64,000 nt of DNA. Origin: Campylobacterales bacterium. GTDB taxonomy: Bacteria > Campylobacterota > Campylobacteria > Campylobacterales > Sulfurimonadaceae. How positions within the stretch are numbered: the first letter of the stretch is position 1; each line of letters begins with the position of its first letter. Position numbers and translations under genes: made by a program. The stretch is from NCBI GenBank assembly GCA_016938175.1, contig JAFGVE010000037.1, positions 1 to 64,000 on the forward strand, in the 5' to 3' direction. The notes under the pieces were generated by a model that worked only from the letters and a program-made list of their open reading frames with translations, searched no databases and had not been told where the DNA came from. Shown piece after piece: positions 26,906-36,237 of this stretch.

Positions 26906-27790
26906 TTACGCTTTTACGCGCTCAATTCTCTCTGCTTCTTGTGCTTTATACAGCTCTGCACACCCTTTTGAGAGTTCACGGATTTTTAGCATATAGTTTT
27001 GACGCTCAGTTTGGGAGATAGCTTTTCTTGCATCAAGTACATTAAAAACATTTGAGATAACCATACATAAATCATACGCCGGAAGTGGTAGACCTGCATC
27101 TAAAGCTCTTTGGCACTCAGCACTCTTTGCATTAAACTCATGAAAAAGCATATCAGTATCTGCAACTTCAAAGTTATACTTACTAAACTCTATCTCGCTC
27201 TCTTTATGAACGTCTCTATAGAGTGTTTTGTTACCATCCTTATCTACGTTCCATACTATGTCAAAAACAGTATCAACACCTTGTAAGTACATAGCTAAAC
27301 GCTCAGTACCGTAAGTAATCTCAACAGCTACAGGATTACACTCTATTCCACCAACTTGTTGAAAGTATGTGAACTGCGTTACTTCCATTCCATTAAGCCA
27401 TACTTCCCAACCGAGCCCCCATGCACCAAGTGTTGGCGACTCCCAGTTGTCTTCAACAAAACGAATATCATGTTTAGAAACATCCAAACCTAAATATTCT
27501 AAAGATTGTAAATAAAGTTCTTGAATATTGTCAGGAGACGGTTTAATAAGTGCTTGAAACTGATAGTAAGACCCTAATCGATTCGGGTTTTCACCATAAC
27601 GTCCATCTGTTGGACGACGTGAAGGTGCCACATATGCTGTAGCCCAAGGAGTAGAATCAAGTGAACGCAAGAATGTCGCAGGATGGAATGTTCCTGCACC
27701 TGCTGGAATATCATAAGGCTGTACAATATTACACCCCTCTTTCATCCAAAATTCTTGTAGTTTGAGTAACATTTCACTAAAAGTTATCAT
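26906..27790 (-). CDS. glyQ: Glycyl-tRNA synthetase alpha subunit
   Basis: GlyQ is the catalytic alpha chain of the alpha2-beta2 glycyl-tRNA synthetase. The 294-aa product has the class II features [30 protein letters not shown] and [27 protein letters not shown]. The [19 protein letters not shown] stretch follows. The beta subunit glyS is not in the window, so the two subunits are encoded apart here. Confidence 0.97.
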   Translation of the reverse strand: MITFSEMLLKLQEFWMKEGCNIVQPYDIPAGAGTFHPATFLRSLDSTPWATAYVAPSRRPTDGRYGENPNRLGSYYQFQALIKPSPDNIQELYLQSLEYLGLDVSKHDIRFVEDNWESPTLGAWGLGWEVWLNGMEVTQFTYFQQVGGIECNPVAVEITYGTERLAMYLQGVDTVFDIVWNVDKDGNKTLYRDVHKESEIEFSKYNFEVADTDMLFHEFNAKSAECQRALDAGLPLPAYDLCMVISNVFNVLDARKAISQTERQNYMLKIRELSKGCAELYKAQEAERIERVKA

Positions 27791-27853
27791 TATTTCTCTC
27801 TTTAATTAAGTACGCGATTGTATCTACTTGTGGCTTTTTTTTTAATAAACTAT

Positions 27854-28681
27854 CTAAAATTTAACTGTAGCACCAAGTTTAAAATAGTGGTTACTTGCAC
27901 TACTTTCAGGCTCATAAATTCCATAAGTTGTTCCATTTATTACATATGGAACGACATTAGAGGCACCTATTTTTTGCTCTTGATAACTATACTCTACAAA
28001 CAAATCTACATCCTGGCTTATAGCTAAACTCAAAGGAATATTTAATTCCATAATATCTGCTGAACCTAGATTGACACTTGTTGTTGTATTTTCGCTATTT
28101 GCTAAAATTGCCATTTTTGTATCAAAACCAAATTGATACTCCCCAATAATAGAGAGCTTTACTGCATCATATATATAAAAAACACCTAGTTGAGGACGCA
28201 AAGAAACCCAAGTATAGACTTCCACCTGATTTGGGCTTAATTCACGTCTCCATGAACGATACCCTAATCCTACTCCTGTACTCACTCCAAATCCATCTGT
28301 ATTAAACCAAGAATATTTATAGTCTAAAGATACATCATAGATAAAATTATTGGTCTTACCAATATAACTACCATAGCCTAATCCAGAATCAATTAAAGAA
28401 CCTACATATTCTGTTTGACCACCAAGTAGTGTTAAGTTTATTCCAAACTCTGAGCTTCTGTTGTTTCCCTCATCTTTCAGATATCCAATACGAAACTCTG
28501 AACCAATCATCTCGTTAAGAGTAGACTTTTCACTGTCCAAAAGCTCTCCAGCATAACTATATTCTCTATAGTCCATACTCATCCCAACGAGTGAAGCACT
28601 TAGTGTAACTTTCTCTTCACCTGCAAAAAGCGAAAAGTTCAACATTGTCAGACAAAGAACAAAAGGTAAAATCCTTCTCAT
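27854..28681 (-). CDS. Probable outer membrane beta-barrel protein
   Basis: The 275-aa product starts with a signal peptide (MRRILPFVLCLTMLNFSLFAGEE) and continues as alternating hydrophobic and polar strands ending in ASNHYFKLGATVKF, a C-terminal phenylalanine typical of outer membrane proteins. I recognise no named family. It lies between DUF89 and glyQ, a slot not seen in the related Campylobacter order, so it may be an insertion. The barrel is inferred from pattern only. Confidence 0.75.
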   Translation of the reverse strand: MRRILPFVLCLTMLNFSLFAGEEKVTLSASLVGMSMDYREYSYAGELLDSEKSTLNEMIGSEFRIGYLKDEGNNRSSEFGINLTLLGGQTEYVGSLIDSGLGYGSYIGKTNNFIYDVSLDYKYSWFNTDGFGVSTGVGLGYRSWRRELSPNQVEVYTWVSLRPQLGVFYIYDAVKLSIIGEYQFGFDTKMAILANSENTTTSVNLGSADIMELNIPLSLAISQDVDLFVEYSYQEQKIGASNVVPYVINGTTYGIYEPESSASNHYFKLGATVKF

Positions 28682-28689
28682 AAATACTC

Positions 28690-29547
28690 CTATTGTAGTT
28701 TACAAATAATATCACCAACACTTTTCCCAAGTGAATTAGCAACGACATTACACTTTACCTTGAGTAAAAAAAATATATTGTCTCTGTGTGAAGGTGTCAG
28801 TGACTCATAATTACCCATACCCTTACTTATAACCAAGTCCGCCTCATCAAAAAAATTTTTTGCCTCATGAGTTGCACGAGTATAGGCAAAACCAGGCGTA
28901 TCTACTCCACTATCTATCAAATGACATAGAGTATCAAAACCTGCTTCTTTAGCTTCTTTAAAAGTCACATCATTAATAATTGGCATACCTCGTACAAAAT
29001 AGTAATACTCTCCCTCTGGATAAAGTTTTTGTAGAGTCTCTATAAACAAATAATCAAAAATATGCTCACCTGCATTATCTCCCAAAACAACAATGTTCTT
29101 AGCACTTTTCAGTCTCTCTTCAAAGAGAGCAAAATCATTATGTGCAAACTCCCTTTCAAAGATTTTTTCAAGTTCTTCTTCCAGATCAAACTCTACCTCA
29201 GCCGCTAAGTCAATAACATTTCCAGCAACTGCTATTTTTGTTGCAGTATAAAGTGGTGTAGAAGTTGTTTTTAACTTTTCATACAAGAAAGGAAGAAAGG
29301 ATTTTGCTTTTTGTGTTGAATGCTCTTTTACTTCGGCATACAAATCTTTTTTGTTTGCTACTTGAGCCATTCTCTCATAAACATATGCAGCAATTTCAGG
29401 AGGAGTATTTTCTCGAGAGAACTTCTTACTTAGTTCTTCGACCGTAGAGGTTAACTCATGTGAGAGTGTTTTATTTGCATTTATAGCGTTTGCAACTTTT
29501 ACACTCTGATTTATTATACATGAAACGCAAGCTTCATCAATTTTCAT
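28690..29547 (-). CDS. DUF89 / ARMT1-like metal-dependent phosphatase family protein
   Basis: The 285-aa protein belongs to the DUF89 family, which includes metal-dependent damage-control phosphatases acting on modified sugar phosphates. It has the subfamily I N-terminal CVSCIINQSVK, the metal-site motif VVLGDNAGEHIFDYLFIETL near 155, and DLVISKGMGNYESL near 240. It is followed by the outer membrane gene and preceded by a coiled-coil gene. The substrate is not known. Confidence 0.85.
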   Translation of the reverse strand: MKIDEACVSCIINQSVKVANAINANKTLSHELTSTVEELSKKFSRENTPPEIAAYVYERMAQVANKKDLYAEVKEHSTQKAKSFLPFLYEKLKTTSTPLYTATKIAVAGNVIDLAAEVEFDLEEELEKIFEREFAHNDFALFEERLKSAKNIVVLGDNAGEHIFDYLFIETLQKLYPEGEYYYFVRGMPIINDVTFKEAKEAGFDTLCHLIDSGVDTPGFAYTRATHEAKNFFDEADLVISKGMGNYESLTPSHRDNIFFLLKVKCNVVANSLGKSVGDIICKLQ

Positions 29548-29562
29548 ACTAGCCTTTCAACC

Positions 29563-30039
29563 CTACTTGTCTGTATGTTCTTCTATAGCTTTATTCCACA
29601 TAAGTTTATACTTTCTTCTCATAAACTCAACTTCTTGTTGTGAAAGTTTTAGCTGTTCTTGCAGTGTATGAATTGTTTTTCTATCTTCATCATAAAGCTC
29701 CTGAAGCGATGCAAGTGCTTCTCTTAAGAACTCATTTTCAACACGAACAGCTTCAAGTGTTTCATCTTTTGCATCAAGTACTTTTTCGTGCAGATTTATA
29801 ATAGTACCTATGGTTTTTTCTATAAACTCAGGCTGTACCATCAGCTCATGCGTATTTCTTTGTGACAACTCTTGCAATTTAGCAGGAACTACGACCTCTG
29901 TAGCTCCTTTAGAAGGATCTATATAGCGTACACCATTTTCCTCTTTTGTTGAGAGTTTTCCACGCTCTATAAGTTCATCAATGGACGAAATTTCCAAACC
30001 AGTCAGCTTACTGTACTCTTCATCGCTCATCCACTGCAT
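29563..30039 (-). CDS. Conserved coiled-coil protein, DUF3972-like
   Basis: This 158-aa protein has an N-terminal helix-turn-helix-like part (MSDEEYSKLTGLEISSIDELIERGKL, about 5-30) and a long C-terminal coiled coil from about 75 (LHEKVLDAKDETLEAVRVENEFLREALASLQ...). It lies next to purE as in Campylobacter, where a DUF3972 protein occupies this place (recalled from memory). The head resembles a MerR-type DNA-binding head, but I cannot assign a function. Confidence 0.75.
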   Translation of the reverse strand: MQWMSDEEYSKLTGLEISSIDELIERGKLSTKEENGVRYIDPSKGATEVVVPAKLQELSQRNTHELMVQPEFIEKTIGTIINLHEKVLDAKDETLEAVRVENEFLREALASLQELYDEDRKTIHTLQEQLKLSQQEVEFMRRKYKLMWNKAIEEHTDK

Positions 30040-30048
30040 CTCTTCTCC

Positions 30049-30549
30049 TTAATTCGAGATAATTGTCTCAACATATTGAGAATCAATTTCTACTTTTTTT
30101 GCCTTTGAAAGTCTATCTTCTTTTAGTTTGACACTCAACTCTTCATTATTTAAAGCGAGTATCTGCATTGCTAAGTGCGCAGAGTTTATAGCACCCGCTT
30201 TTCCTATCGCAACTGTAGCAACAGGCATTCCAGCAGGCATCTGAACAGTAGATAAAAGTGCATCAATACCACTTAATGCTGAAGCTGACATTGGCACACC
30301 AATAATAGGTTTAACAGTTTTAGAGGCTAAGATACCCGCTAAGTGTGCTGCCATTCCAGCTGCTGCAATAAATACCTGCGCACCTTTTGCTTCAGCTTCT
30401 CTCATATATTTCGCTGTTCTTTCAGGTGAGCGATGTGCAGAGGAAACAATTAACTCATAATTTACACCAAATGCCTCAAAGGTATCTGCACATGCTTTCA
30501 TAACTTGGTAATCACTTGTTGAACCAAGTACAATGGAAACAAATTTCAT
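30049..30549 (-). CDS. purE: N5-carboxyaminoimidazole ribonucleotide mutase
   Basis: PurE interconverts N5-CAIR and CAIR in purine synthesis. The 166-aa product has the class I start VLGSTSDYQVMKACADTFEAFGV, the SAHRSPERT catalytic histidine loop near 41, and AGMAAHLAGILASKTVKPIIGVP. The MPVATVAIGKAGAINSA region follows. purK is not nearby. It is next to the U32 protease gene, as in relatives. Confidence 0.96.
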   Translation of the reverse strand: MKFVSIVLGSTSDYQVMKACADTFEAFGVNYELIVSSAHRSPERTAKYMREAEAKGAQVFIAAAGMAAHLAGILASKTVKPIIGVPMSASALSGIDALLSTVQMPAGMPVATVAIGKAGAINSAHLAMQILALNNEELSVKLKEDRLSKAKKVEIDSQYVETIISN

Positions 30550-30561
30550 TCTATTTTATCC

Positions 30562-31854
30562 TTACGCCTTTGGGTATGTACCCATATCTAAACTAGCTGG
30601 TATTCTAAAAAATGTATATGCTGGAAAGTTCGTTGGAAGTACTATTTCATTAATATTGCCACTATGAATCTCTTCCCATATTTTTCCATTTTTTGCTTGT
30701 AACTTTTTCATTTTTAAGTAAAACTTACCATCACTTTCATATGTAGAACCATATTCATTGTCAACGGCTAAGACTTCAGAACCTAAAGGAAATACAACTT
30801 CCATCTCATCACCTGGAAGCGTTTTATACTTACATAAAAAATGAGTTCCCTCTGCATTGACAACACCACTCACCTGATGTGTTCCAAGCTGCATTGTAAA
30901 ATCTAAACTCTGTGTATCATTTTTCTCAAATGGACGAGAGATAAGATAAGCATCTGTATAACCACGATTTTGTAAAGATTGTAGTTCATATTGATATTTC
31001 TCATCCTCAAATTTACCCTCATAGTAATCATCAATTGCCATTCTATAAGCTTTAGCAGTTGTAGCTGCATAGTAAGCTGTTTTTGTACGTCCTTCAATCT
31101 TTACAGAATCAACAACTCCACTATCTAATATCTCTTTCATGTGTGAAGCAAGATTTAAATCTTTGGAGTTCATAATGTATGTACCAACACCCTCTTCTTC
31201 TTCAAGTTTAAAGAGTGTTCCAGTCTCAGGATTTGCTGCATACATCTCATAAGGGAAGCGACAGTCATTTGCACAACTCCCTCTATTTGGTACGCGACCA
31301 CTCTGAAGAGTTGAGATAAGACAACGACCACTGTAAGCAAAACACATACTACCATGTACAAAAACTTCAAGTTCTAAGTCTGGTAACTCTTTTTTAATAG
31401 CTATTAAATCTTTTAAAGAGATTTCACGAGCAGTAATAATACGAGTTGCACCCATTTCATGGTAGATTTGAGCATCAAGAACATTCATAACATTTGCTTG
31501 TGTTGAGAGATGCAGAGGCATATCTGGAACAAGTTCATGACAGAGTTTTAAAACACCTGGTGTAGCAACAATAAAAGCATCAGGAGCTAATTTTCCCATA
31601 GCTATAATGTGTTCTTTTAAAAGTTTAAGTTGAGAATTAAAAGGAAATCCATTGATAGTTGCATACACTTTTTTACCTCGTGCATGAGCGTACTCAATGC
31701 CCTCCTTAAACTCTTCCATACTAAACTCTTTACCAGAACGAATACGTAAAGAGAAGTGCGACACACCACCATAAACAGCATCTGCACCAAAATCAATAGC
31801 AATTTTTAATTTTTCTAAAGTTCCTGCGGGAGAAAGTAATTCAACTTTTTTCAT
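30562..31854 (-). CDS. Peptidase U32 family protein (TrhP/YegQ-like)
   Basis: Although named a collagenase in older work, members of this family hydroxylate U34 of tRNA (TrhP). The 430-aa product has an N-terminal TIM-barrel-like part (LLSPAGTLEKLKIAIDFGADAVYGG), the signature EVFVHGSMCFAYSGRCLIST, and the cysteine pair NRGSCANDCRFPYEMY near 190-205. GRTKTAYYAATT is also visible. It adjoins cheZ by one base, matching the H. pylori pair HP0169-HP0170. The tRNA role is transferred by family. Confidence 0.88.
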   Translation of the reverse strand: MKKVELLSPAGTLEKLKIAIDFGADAVYGGVSHFSLRIRSGKEFSMEEFKEGIEYAHARGKKVYATINGFPFNSQLKLLKEHIIAMGKLAPDAFIVATPGVLKLCHELVPDMPLHLSTQANVMNVLDAQIYHEMGATRIITAREISLKDLIAIKKELPDLELEVFVHGSMCFAYSGRCLISTLQSGRVPNRGSCANDCRFPYEMYAANPETGTLFKLEEEEGVGTYIMNSKDLNLASHMKEILDSGVVDSVKIEGRTKTAYYAATTAKAYRMAIDDYYEGKFEDEKYQYELQSLQNRGYTDAYLISRPFEKNDTQSLDFTMQLGTHQVSGVVNAEGTHFLCKYKTLPGDEMEVVFPLGSEVLAVDNEYGSTYESDGKFYLKMKKLQAKNGKIWEEIHSGNINEIVLPTNFPAYTFFRIPASLDMGTYPKA

Positions 31855-32582
31855 TACTGTCCAAACTGTGCAAGAAGCGCTTCTATATCTTCTGTAGAGG
31901 CAACATCATTATGTGTATCACCAACAATATGTTGCGCAGAAGAGACACGTTTTTCATCATCAATACGACCTTCAAAAAGTGTATTCATATATTTTGAAAG
32001 TGCACGCATAACGTTAATAACACGCTCAATTTTTTGTCTATGAATATCTTGATATTGCATAATGTCCATAACATTCATTATTGCATCGCCACTCGCTTGC
32101 AGTGCTTCAATTGTCTCTTCGACCTCACTTAGTGCTGTCTCATTCTTTTCAAGCTGCGTTGCAAAAGCTTGCACATCTGGGAACTTAGCAGTAAGTTTTG
32201 TAAAGAGTTCAATATTACTTGTAAGTACTTCATTAATATTGCTAAGGTTTTCCTCTTTTTCCATTAAGTCATTACTGATATTTTCAATAATGTCAAAAAT
32301 TTCACTCGCCTTCTCTTCACTCTCTTTTGTCACATCATCAAGTTGATGTACCATTTTATTTTCATCCGTTGCAGGTAATGGCCAGTGGTGTGCAGTTTCG
32401 TCTGTGTAGCCTAAAGGAACATCTCTTGGAAGTTTTGAATTTTCATTTGCTTCTTCATCATCTTCTTTTTGCTCCTCAACAACTTCCTCTTCTGCAATCT
32501 CTTCATCCGTCATCTCTTCATCTAGTGAGTCGATATCACCTGCAGCGCCACTCATTAAGGCATCTAATTCTTCTTGAGTCAT
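31854..32582 (-). CDS. cheZ: CheZ-type CheY-phosphate phosphatase
   Basis: CheZ speeds removal of phosphate from CheY-P to end the motor-switch signal. The 242-aa protein has an acidic N-terminus, a long helical hairpin, and the active-site motif MQYQDIHRQKIERV near 178, where the D-x3-Q pair matches CheZ. Its start MTQEELDALMSG resembles the CheY-binding N-terminus of FliM, and its end STEDIEALLAQFGQ resembles the CheZ C-terminal CheY-tether. It sits beside the U32 gene, as in H. pylori HP0169-HP0170. A GGAG site lies before the ATG. Confidence 0.9.
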   Translation of the reverse strand: MTQEELDALMSGAAGDIDSLDEEMTDEEIAEEEVVEEQKEDDEEANENSKLPRDVPLGYTDETAHHWPLPATDENKMVHQLDDVTKESEEKASEIFDIIENISNDLMEKEENLSNINEVLTSNIELFTKLTAKFPDVQAFATQLEKNETALSEVEETIEALQASGDAIMNVMDIMQYQDIHRQKIERVINVMRALSKYMNTLFEGRIDDEKRVSSAQHIVGDTHNDVASTEDIEALLAQFGQ

Positions 32583-32629
32583 AAACCATTCTCCAGCAAC
32601 GTAAAATTCTTAAATTTATTAATTCTCAC

Positions 32630-32635
32630 TATAAT
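32630..32635 (+). promoter_or_regulatory. -10 box for the PHP phosphatase gene
   Basis: TATAAT on the plus strand lies 31 bases before the ATG at 32667, in the 84-base gap that separates it from the divergent cheZ gene. No clear -35 box is seen. Confidence 0.45.
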
Positions 32636-32666
32636 AACATAAAAAGTCTAACATAAGAGATAAATA

Positions 32667-33446
32667 ATGATAGTCGACCTACATAACCACACCCCTCTAT
32701 GTAACCATGCTGTAGGGAGTATAGATGAATATATACAAAAAGCCATTGAGACTAAAACGGAGTATTTTGGTATATGTGACCATGCACCTATGGACTTTGA
32801 CCCACAATACAGAATGTCTTTTGAAGATATGCAGCAATATGAAGATCATGTTCAGGCTGCTAAGGTATATTATTCTGACAAAATAAACATCCTACTAGGT
32901 TATGAAGTCGACTATCTTCCTGGACATATGGACGAACGTGTTCTAAATGCTAAAGTAGATTATCTCATCGGTTCTGTTCACTTTATTGAAGGATGGGGAT
33001 TTGACAACCCAGAATTTATAGGAAAATGGCAAGAACAGGATATTGATGAAGTTTGGCAAAAATATTTTGACACCATTGAAGAGATGGCTAAAAGTAAACT
33101 TTTTGACATAGTTGGACATCTAGACCTGATAAAAGTTTTTAAATTTTTACCACAAGGCAACATCAAAGCAATAGCACATAAAGCCCTACTTGCAATTAAA
33201 AATTCGGGGATGGTTCTTGAACTTAATGTTGCAGGCTATAGGAAAGAAATAGCAGAGCCATATCCTTCAAAAGCCCTATTAGAAGAAGCGTTTGCACTTG
33301 GTATTCCAATCACCTTTGCCTCTGACGCCCATAAACCAGAACAGGTTTCTATGTACAACAATGAAATAGTAGGCTTAGCAAGAGAGATAGGTTACACAGA
33401 ATGTGCCTACTTTAAAGAAAGAAAAATATTTTTTACGAACTTCTAA
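32667..33446 (+). CDS. PHP-domain histidinol-phosphatase
   Basis: The 259-aa product is a PHP-family phosphatase of the HisJ/HisK type, which removes phosphate from histidinol phosphate in histidine synthesis. Metal-ligand motifs are visible as DLHNHTPLCNHA at the start, then CDHAPMDF and LLGYEVDYLPGH. GSVHFIEGWGF, VGHLDLIKVF and ASDAHKPEQV follow. It is the first plus-strand gene after cheZ. Other PHP substrates are possible, but the order of motifs fits HisJ. Confidence 0.85.
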   Translation: MIVDLHNHTPLCNHAVGSIDEYIQKAIETKTEYFGICDHAPMDFDPQYRMSFEDMQQYEDHVQAAKVYYSDKINILLGYEVDYLPGHMDERVLNAKVDYLIGSVHFIEGWGFDNPEFIGKWQEQDIDEVWQKYFDTIEEMAKSKLFDIVGHLDLIKVFKFLPQGNIKAIAHKALLAIKNSGMVLELNVAGYRKEIAEPYPSKALLEEAFALGIPITFASDAHKPEQVSMYNNEIVGLAREIGYTECAYFKERKIFFTNF

Positions 33447-33477
33447 GTTCTCAAAGATATGATTAACATTTTCATTG

Positions 33478-33483
33478 TATAAT
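33478..33483 (+). promoter_or_regulatory. -10 box for trxA
   Basis: TATAAT lies 33 bases before the trxA ATG in a 70-base gap after the PHP gene. An AAAAAGGA ribosome-binding site is at 33502-33509. Confidence 0.5.
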
Positions 33484-33516
33484 ACTCGCATAATTAAAAA
33501 TAAAAAGGATTTACTA

Positions 33517-33837
33517 ATGGGTAAATATATAGAATTAACAGGTGCTGATTTTGAGTCGACACTTGCAGAAGGTGTGTCTTTAGTTGATTTTTGGGCTCCA
33601 TGGTGTGGACCTTGTCGTATGATTGCTCCAGTTATTGAAGAGCTTGCTGAAGACTTTGACGGAAAAGCTAAAATCTGTAAAGTAAACACAGATGAAGAGC
33701 AAGACATTGCTGTAAAATTCGGTATTCGCTCAATCCCAACTATTATGTTCTTCAAAGATGGTGAAATGGTTGACCAAATTGTTGGTGCGCAATCTAAAGC
33801 TGCTTTAGCGGACAAAATCAACGCTCTTTTAGCGTAA
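33517..33837 (+). CDS. trxA: Thioredoxin
   Basis: TrxA reduces protein disulfides with electrons from TrxB. The 106-aa protein has the active site FWAPWCGPCRM (CGPC) near residue 30 and the cis-proline loop SIPTIMFF near 72. The track starts the ORF at 33475, but the ATG at 33517 has a strong AAAAAGGA site and gives the usual length. It begins a trxA, thioredoxin-like, trxB cluster. Confidence 0.97.
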   Translation: MGKYIELTGADFESTLAEGVSLVDFWAPWCGPCRMIAPVIEELAEDFDGKAKICKVNTDEEQDIAVKFGIRSIPTIMFFKDGEMVDQIVGAQSKAALADKINALLA

Positions 33838-33855
33838 TCTTAAAAGCTTAGAGTT

Positions 33856-34344
33856 ATGGAAAAAAGAAGAGGCAAAAGCCTCTTTTCCCTCTCTACGCTT
33901 TTAGCTTCTTTTTTTGGCGCAGCAATGATAGCTGGTGCCTTTGCCTACTTTAACTACAAATTTTCCGAATATAAGTTTATTAATTTTAAAGAGTGGATTT
34001 TTTATGAAAAAAATAAAATCTTTGAGGCAAAAGAAGAAAAATACCTTGTGGTATTTTACTCTTCCAAAGAAAAAAACACAATGGAACTTTTAGGGAAAAC
34101 TGAACTTTCTTTACCTATTTTAGCTATTGATTACTATAACAATATTCAAGCAAACAGTAAACAAACAATTTATTTAAGAAGTGGGACAAAAACATCTCTC
34201 TCTTTTATACAACGATTTAATATTTATGAATCTCCATCTATATTTATTATAAAAAAGTACAAAGACTCTCTTTATAAACAAGATAGTATGATACGTAAAC
34301 TTGATAATCTAGAAACTCTTTCACAAGAGATACAATCACTATAA
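33856..34344 (+). CDS. Membrane-anchored protein with a cysteine-free thioredoxin-like fold
   Basis: The 162-aa protein has a basic start, one membrane segment (LLASFFGAAMIAGAFAYFNY), and an outside domain. That domain shows thioredoxin-like elements: a YLVVFYSSKEKN strand where the CxxC would lie, a LAIDYYNNIQ strand, and FNIYESPSIFIIKKY, whose ESPSIF matches the cis-Pro SIPTIMF loop of TrxA. The sequence has no cysteine at all, so it cannot be an ordinary redox enzyme. It sits between trxA and trxB, 18 bases from each. The fold call is my reading of the pattern and needs a structure prediction. Confidence 0.7.
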   Translation: MEKRRGKSLFSLSTLLASFFGAAMIAGAFAYFNYKFSEYKFINFKEWIFYEKNKIFEAKEEKYLVVFYSSKEKNTMELLGKTELSLPILAIDYYNNIQANSKQTIYLRSGTKTSLSFIQRFNIYESPSIFIIKKYKDSLYKQDSMIRKLDNLETLSQEIQSL

Positions 34345-34362
34345 CTTTTAACAGGAGCTACA

Positions 34363-35310
34363 ATGTCAATTTTAGACTGTGCAATTATTGGTGGCGGACC
34401 GGCAGGGCTTACAGCTGGATTATATACAACACGTGGCGGGCTTGAAAATGTCGTTATGTTTGAAAAAGGTATGCCTGGTGGGCAAATTATGAACTCATCT
34501 GAGATTGAAAATTATCCAGGTGTTACAGGTGAAATTTCAGGAATGGATCTTATGGCTCCATGGCCTGAGCAGTGCCAACGATTTGGACTTGTACACGAGA
34601 TGGTTACAATAACACGTGTTACAAAAAAAGATAATATTTTTACAATTCATAAAGAAGATGGCACCAGTGTAGAGGCATACAGCGTTATTATCGGAACAGG
34701 TTCTTCTCCAAGACGTGCAGGTTTCAAAGGTGAAGATGCATTTTTTGGAAGAGGAGTCAGTACCTGTGCTACATGTGATGGCTTTTTCTATAAAGGTAAA
34801 GAGGTTGCTGTTGTAGGTGGAGGTGATACTGCTTTAGAAGAAGCGCTCTACCTAGCAAAAATTTGTACGAAAGTTTATATCATACATAGACGTGATACAT
34901 TTCGTTCTGCTCCAAATACAATTGAACGGGTCAAAAAAGTACCAAATATTGAATTAGTACTTGATTGTGTTGCAGATGAAGTATACGGTGATGCATCAGG
35001 TGTACAGGGTATTAAGGTCAAACACAAAAGTGGAGAGATTCGTGACATTGTTGTACCTGGAGTTTTTACATTTGTAGGAAATAATGTAAACAATGAAGTA
35101 CTTATACAAGAGGACTCTACATTTTTGTGTGATATGAACGAACAGGGACAGGTAATTGTCAATATCTCAATGGCAACTTCAGTCCCTGGCCTTTATGCTA
35201 CTGGAGATATGCGTATTGCAGCTCCAAAACAAGTAATTAGTGCAGCAGGTGACGGTGCTGTTGCAGCTCTACAAGTCATCTCTTACGTCGATGAACTTTT
35301 AAATGCTTAA
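34363..35310 (+). CDS. trxB: Thioredoxin reductase
   Basis: TrxB passes electrons from NADPH through FAD to thioredoxin. The 315-aa product has the FAD-binding [19 protein letters not shown] near 8, the redox-active CATCDGFFY near 133, the NADPH-binding [16 protein letters not shown] near 148, and the C-terminal [24 protein letters not shown]. It follows the cysteine-free thioredoxin-like gene by 18 bases and probably shares its transcript with trxA. Confidence 0.97.
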   Translation: MSILDCAIIGGGPAGLTAGLYTTRGGLENVVMFEKGMPGGQIMNSSEIENYPGVTGEISGMDLMAPWPEQCQRFGLVHEMVTITRVTKKDNIFTIHKEDGTSVEAYSVIIGTGSSPRRAGFKGEDAFFGRGVSTCATCDGFFYKGKEVAVVGGGDTALEEALYLAKICTKVYIIHRRDTFRSAPNTIERVKKVPNIELVLDCVADEVYGDASGVQGIKVKHKSGEIRDIVVPGVFTFVGNNVNNEVLIQEDSTFLCDMNEQGQVIVNISMATSVPGLYATGDMRIAAPKQVISAAGDGAVAALQVISYVDELLNA

Positions 35311-35319
35311 GGATTTTAT

Positions 35320-36192
35320 GTGAAATTTTTTGTAACTTTATTATTGAGTACAGTTGTACTTTTAGCTAATCAAGCTTTTATAACACCTAATCAGTTATCA
35401 AACAAACTAAATGATAAGAATCTTGTTATTTTAGACACTACGGATAAAGAAAACTATTCTAAAGGGCATATTCCAAATGCAAGACAAGTTGAAATTTCAT
35501 CATTTCGACACTGGGTTAATAATGAGTATATGCTTATGAATTCACCAAAAGAGATAGAAAAAGTAGCACAAGAACTCGGTATAAACAATGATTCATATGT
35601 TGTTTTATATGGTCATAATAAACCAAAAGAGCTTTTAAAAGCAAGTTATATTGCATTAGCATTAATAGTAAACAGTTTTGAAAATATATCTATTTTAGAT
35701 GGTGGATATAACGAGTGGAAAAATAGCTTTAAAGACAATCCAAAGATGTTTTCTACAAAATTCTCAACATATAAACAAGGAAACTTCAAAGCACAATACA
35801 ATCCTGATATTTTGGTGAACATGGAGTATGTTCAAAACAAAATAGGTTCTGTTCCAATGATTGAAGCAAGACCAAAAGAGTATTTCGATGGAACGACACA
35901 GTCCAAAGGTGTAAAACGTTTAGGACATATTAAAAATGCACAGAGTAGTAATTGGCAAAATAAATTTGCTCAAGACGAAAAACTCATAGATGACACAAAG
36001 CTCAAAAATATTTTCTATAAAGACCATAATCTTACGCAAAATAATGAAGTAATAACTTATTGTACAGGTGGACTTGAGGCCTCTATGAACTGGTATTTAC
36101 TCTCACAATATTTAGAGTTTAAAGATGTAAAACTTTATGATGCATCTATGAAAGAGTGGGGAAACAGAGAGTCCACACCGATGGAAAAGTAA
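35320..36192 (+). CDS. Exported two-domain rhodanese (sulfurtransferase)
   Basis: The 290-aa product has a signal peptide (MKFFVTLLLSTVVLLANQAF) and two rhodanese domains. The second carries the active cysteine in TYCTGGLEASMNWYLL near 252; the first has no catalytic cysteine (VVLYGHNKPKEL). Such enzymes move sulfur from thiosulfate or 3-mercaptopyruvate. The start is a GTG with an AAGGA site, 9 bases after trxB. A periplasmic site and sulfur metabolism suit a sulfur-oxidising relative, which is inference. Confidence 0.88.
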   Translation: MKFFVTLLLSTVVLLANQAFITPNQLSNKLNDKNLVILDTTDKENYSKGHIPNARQVEISSFRHWVNNEYMLMNSPKEIEKVAQELGINNDSYVVLYGHNKPKELLKASYIALALIVNSFENISILDGGYNEWKNSFKDNPKMFSTKFSTYKQGNFKAQYNPDILVNMEYVQNKIGSVPMIEARPKEYFDGTTQSKGVKRLGHIKNAQSSNWQNKFAQDEKLIDDTKLKNIFYKDHNLTQNNEVITYCTGGLEASMNWYLLSQYLEFKDVKLYDASMKEWGNRESTPMEK

Positions 36193-36237
36193 GCAGTTAT
36201 TTGCTACCATTCTATAAAAATTTTTAAGGAGATATAA

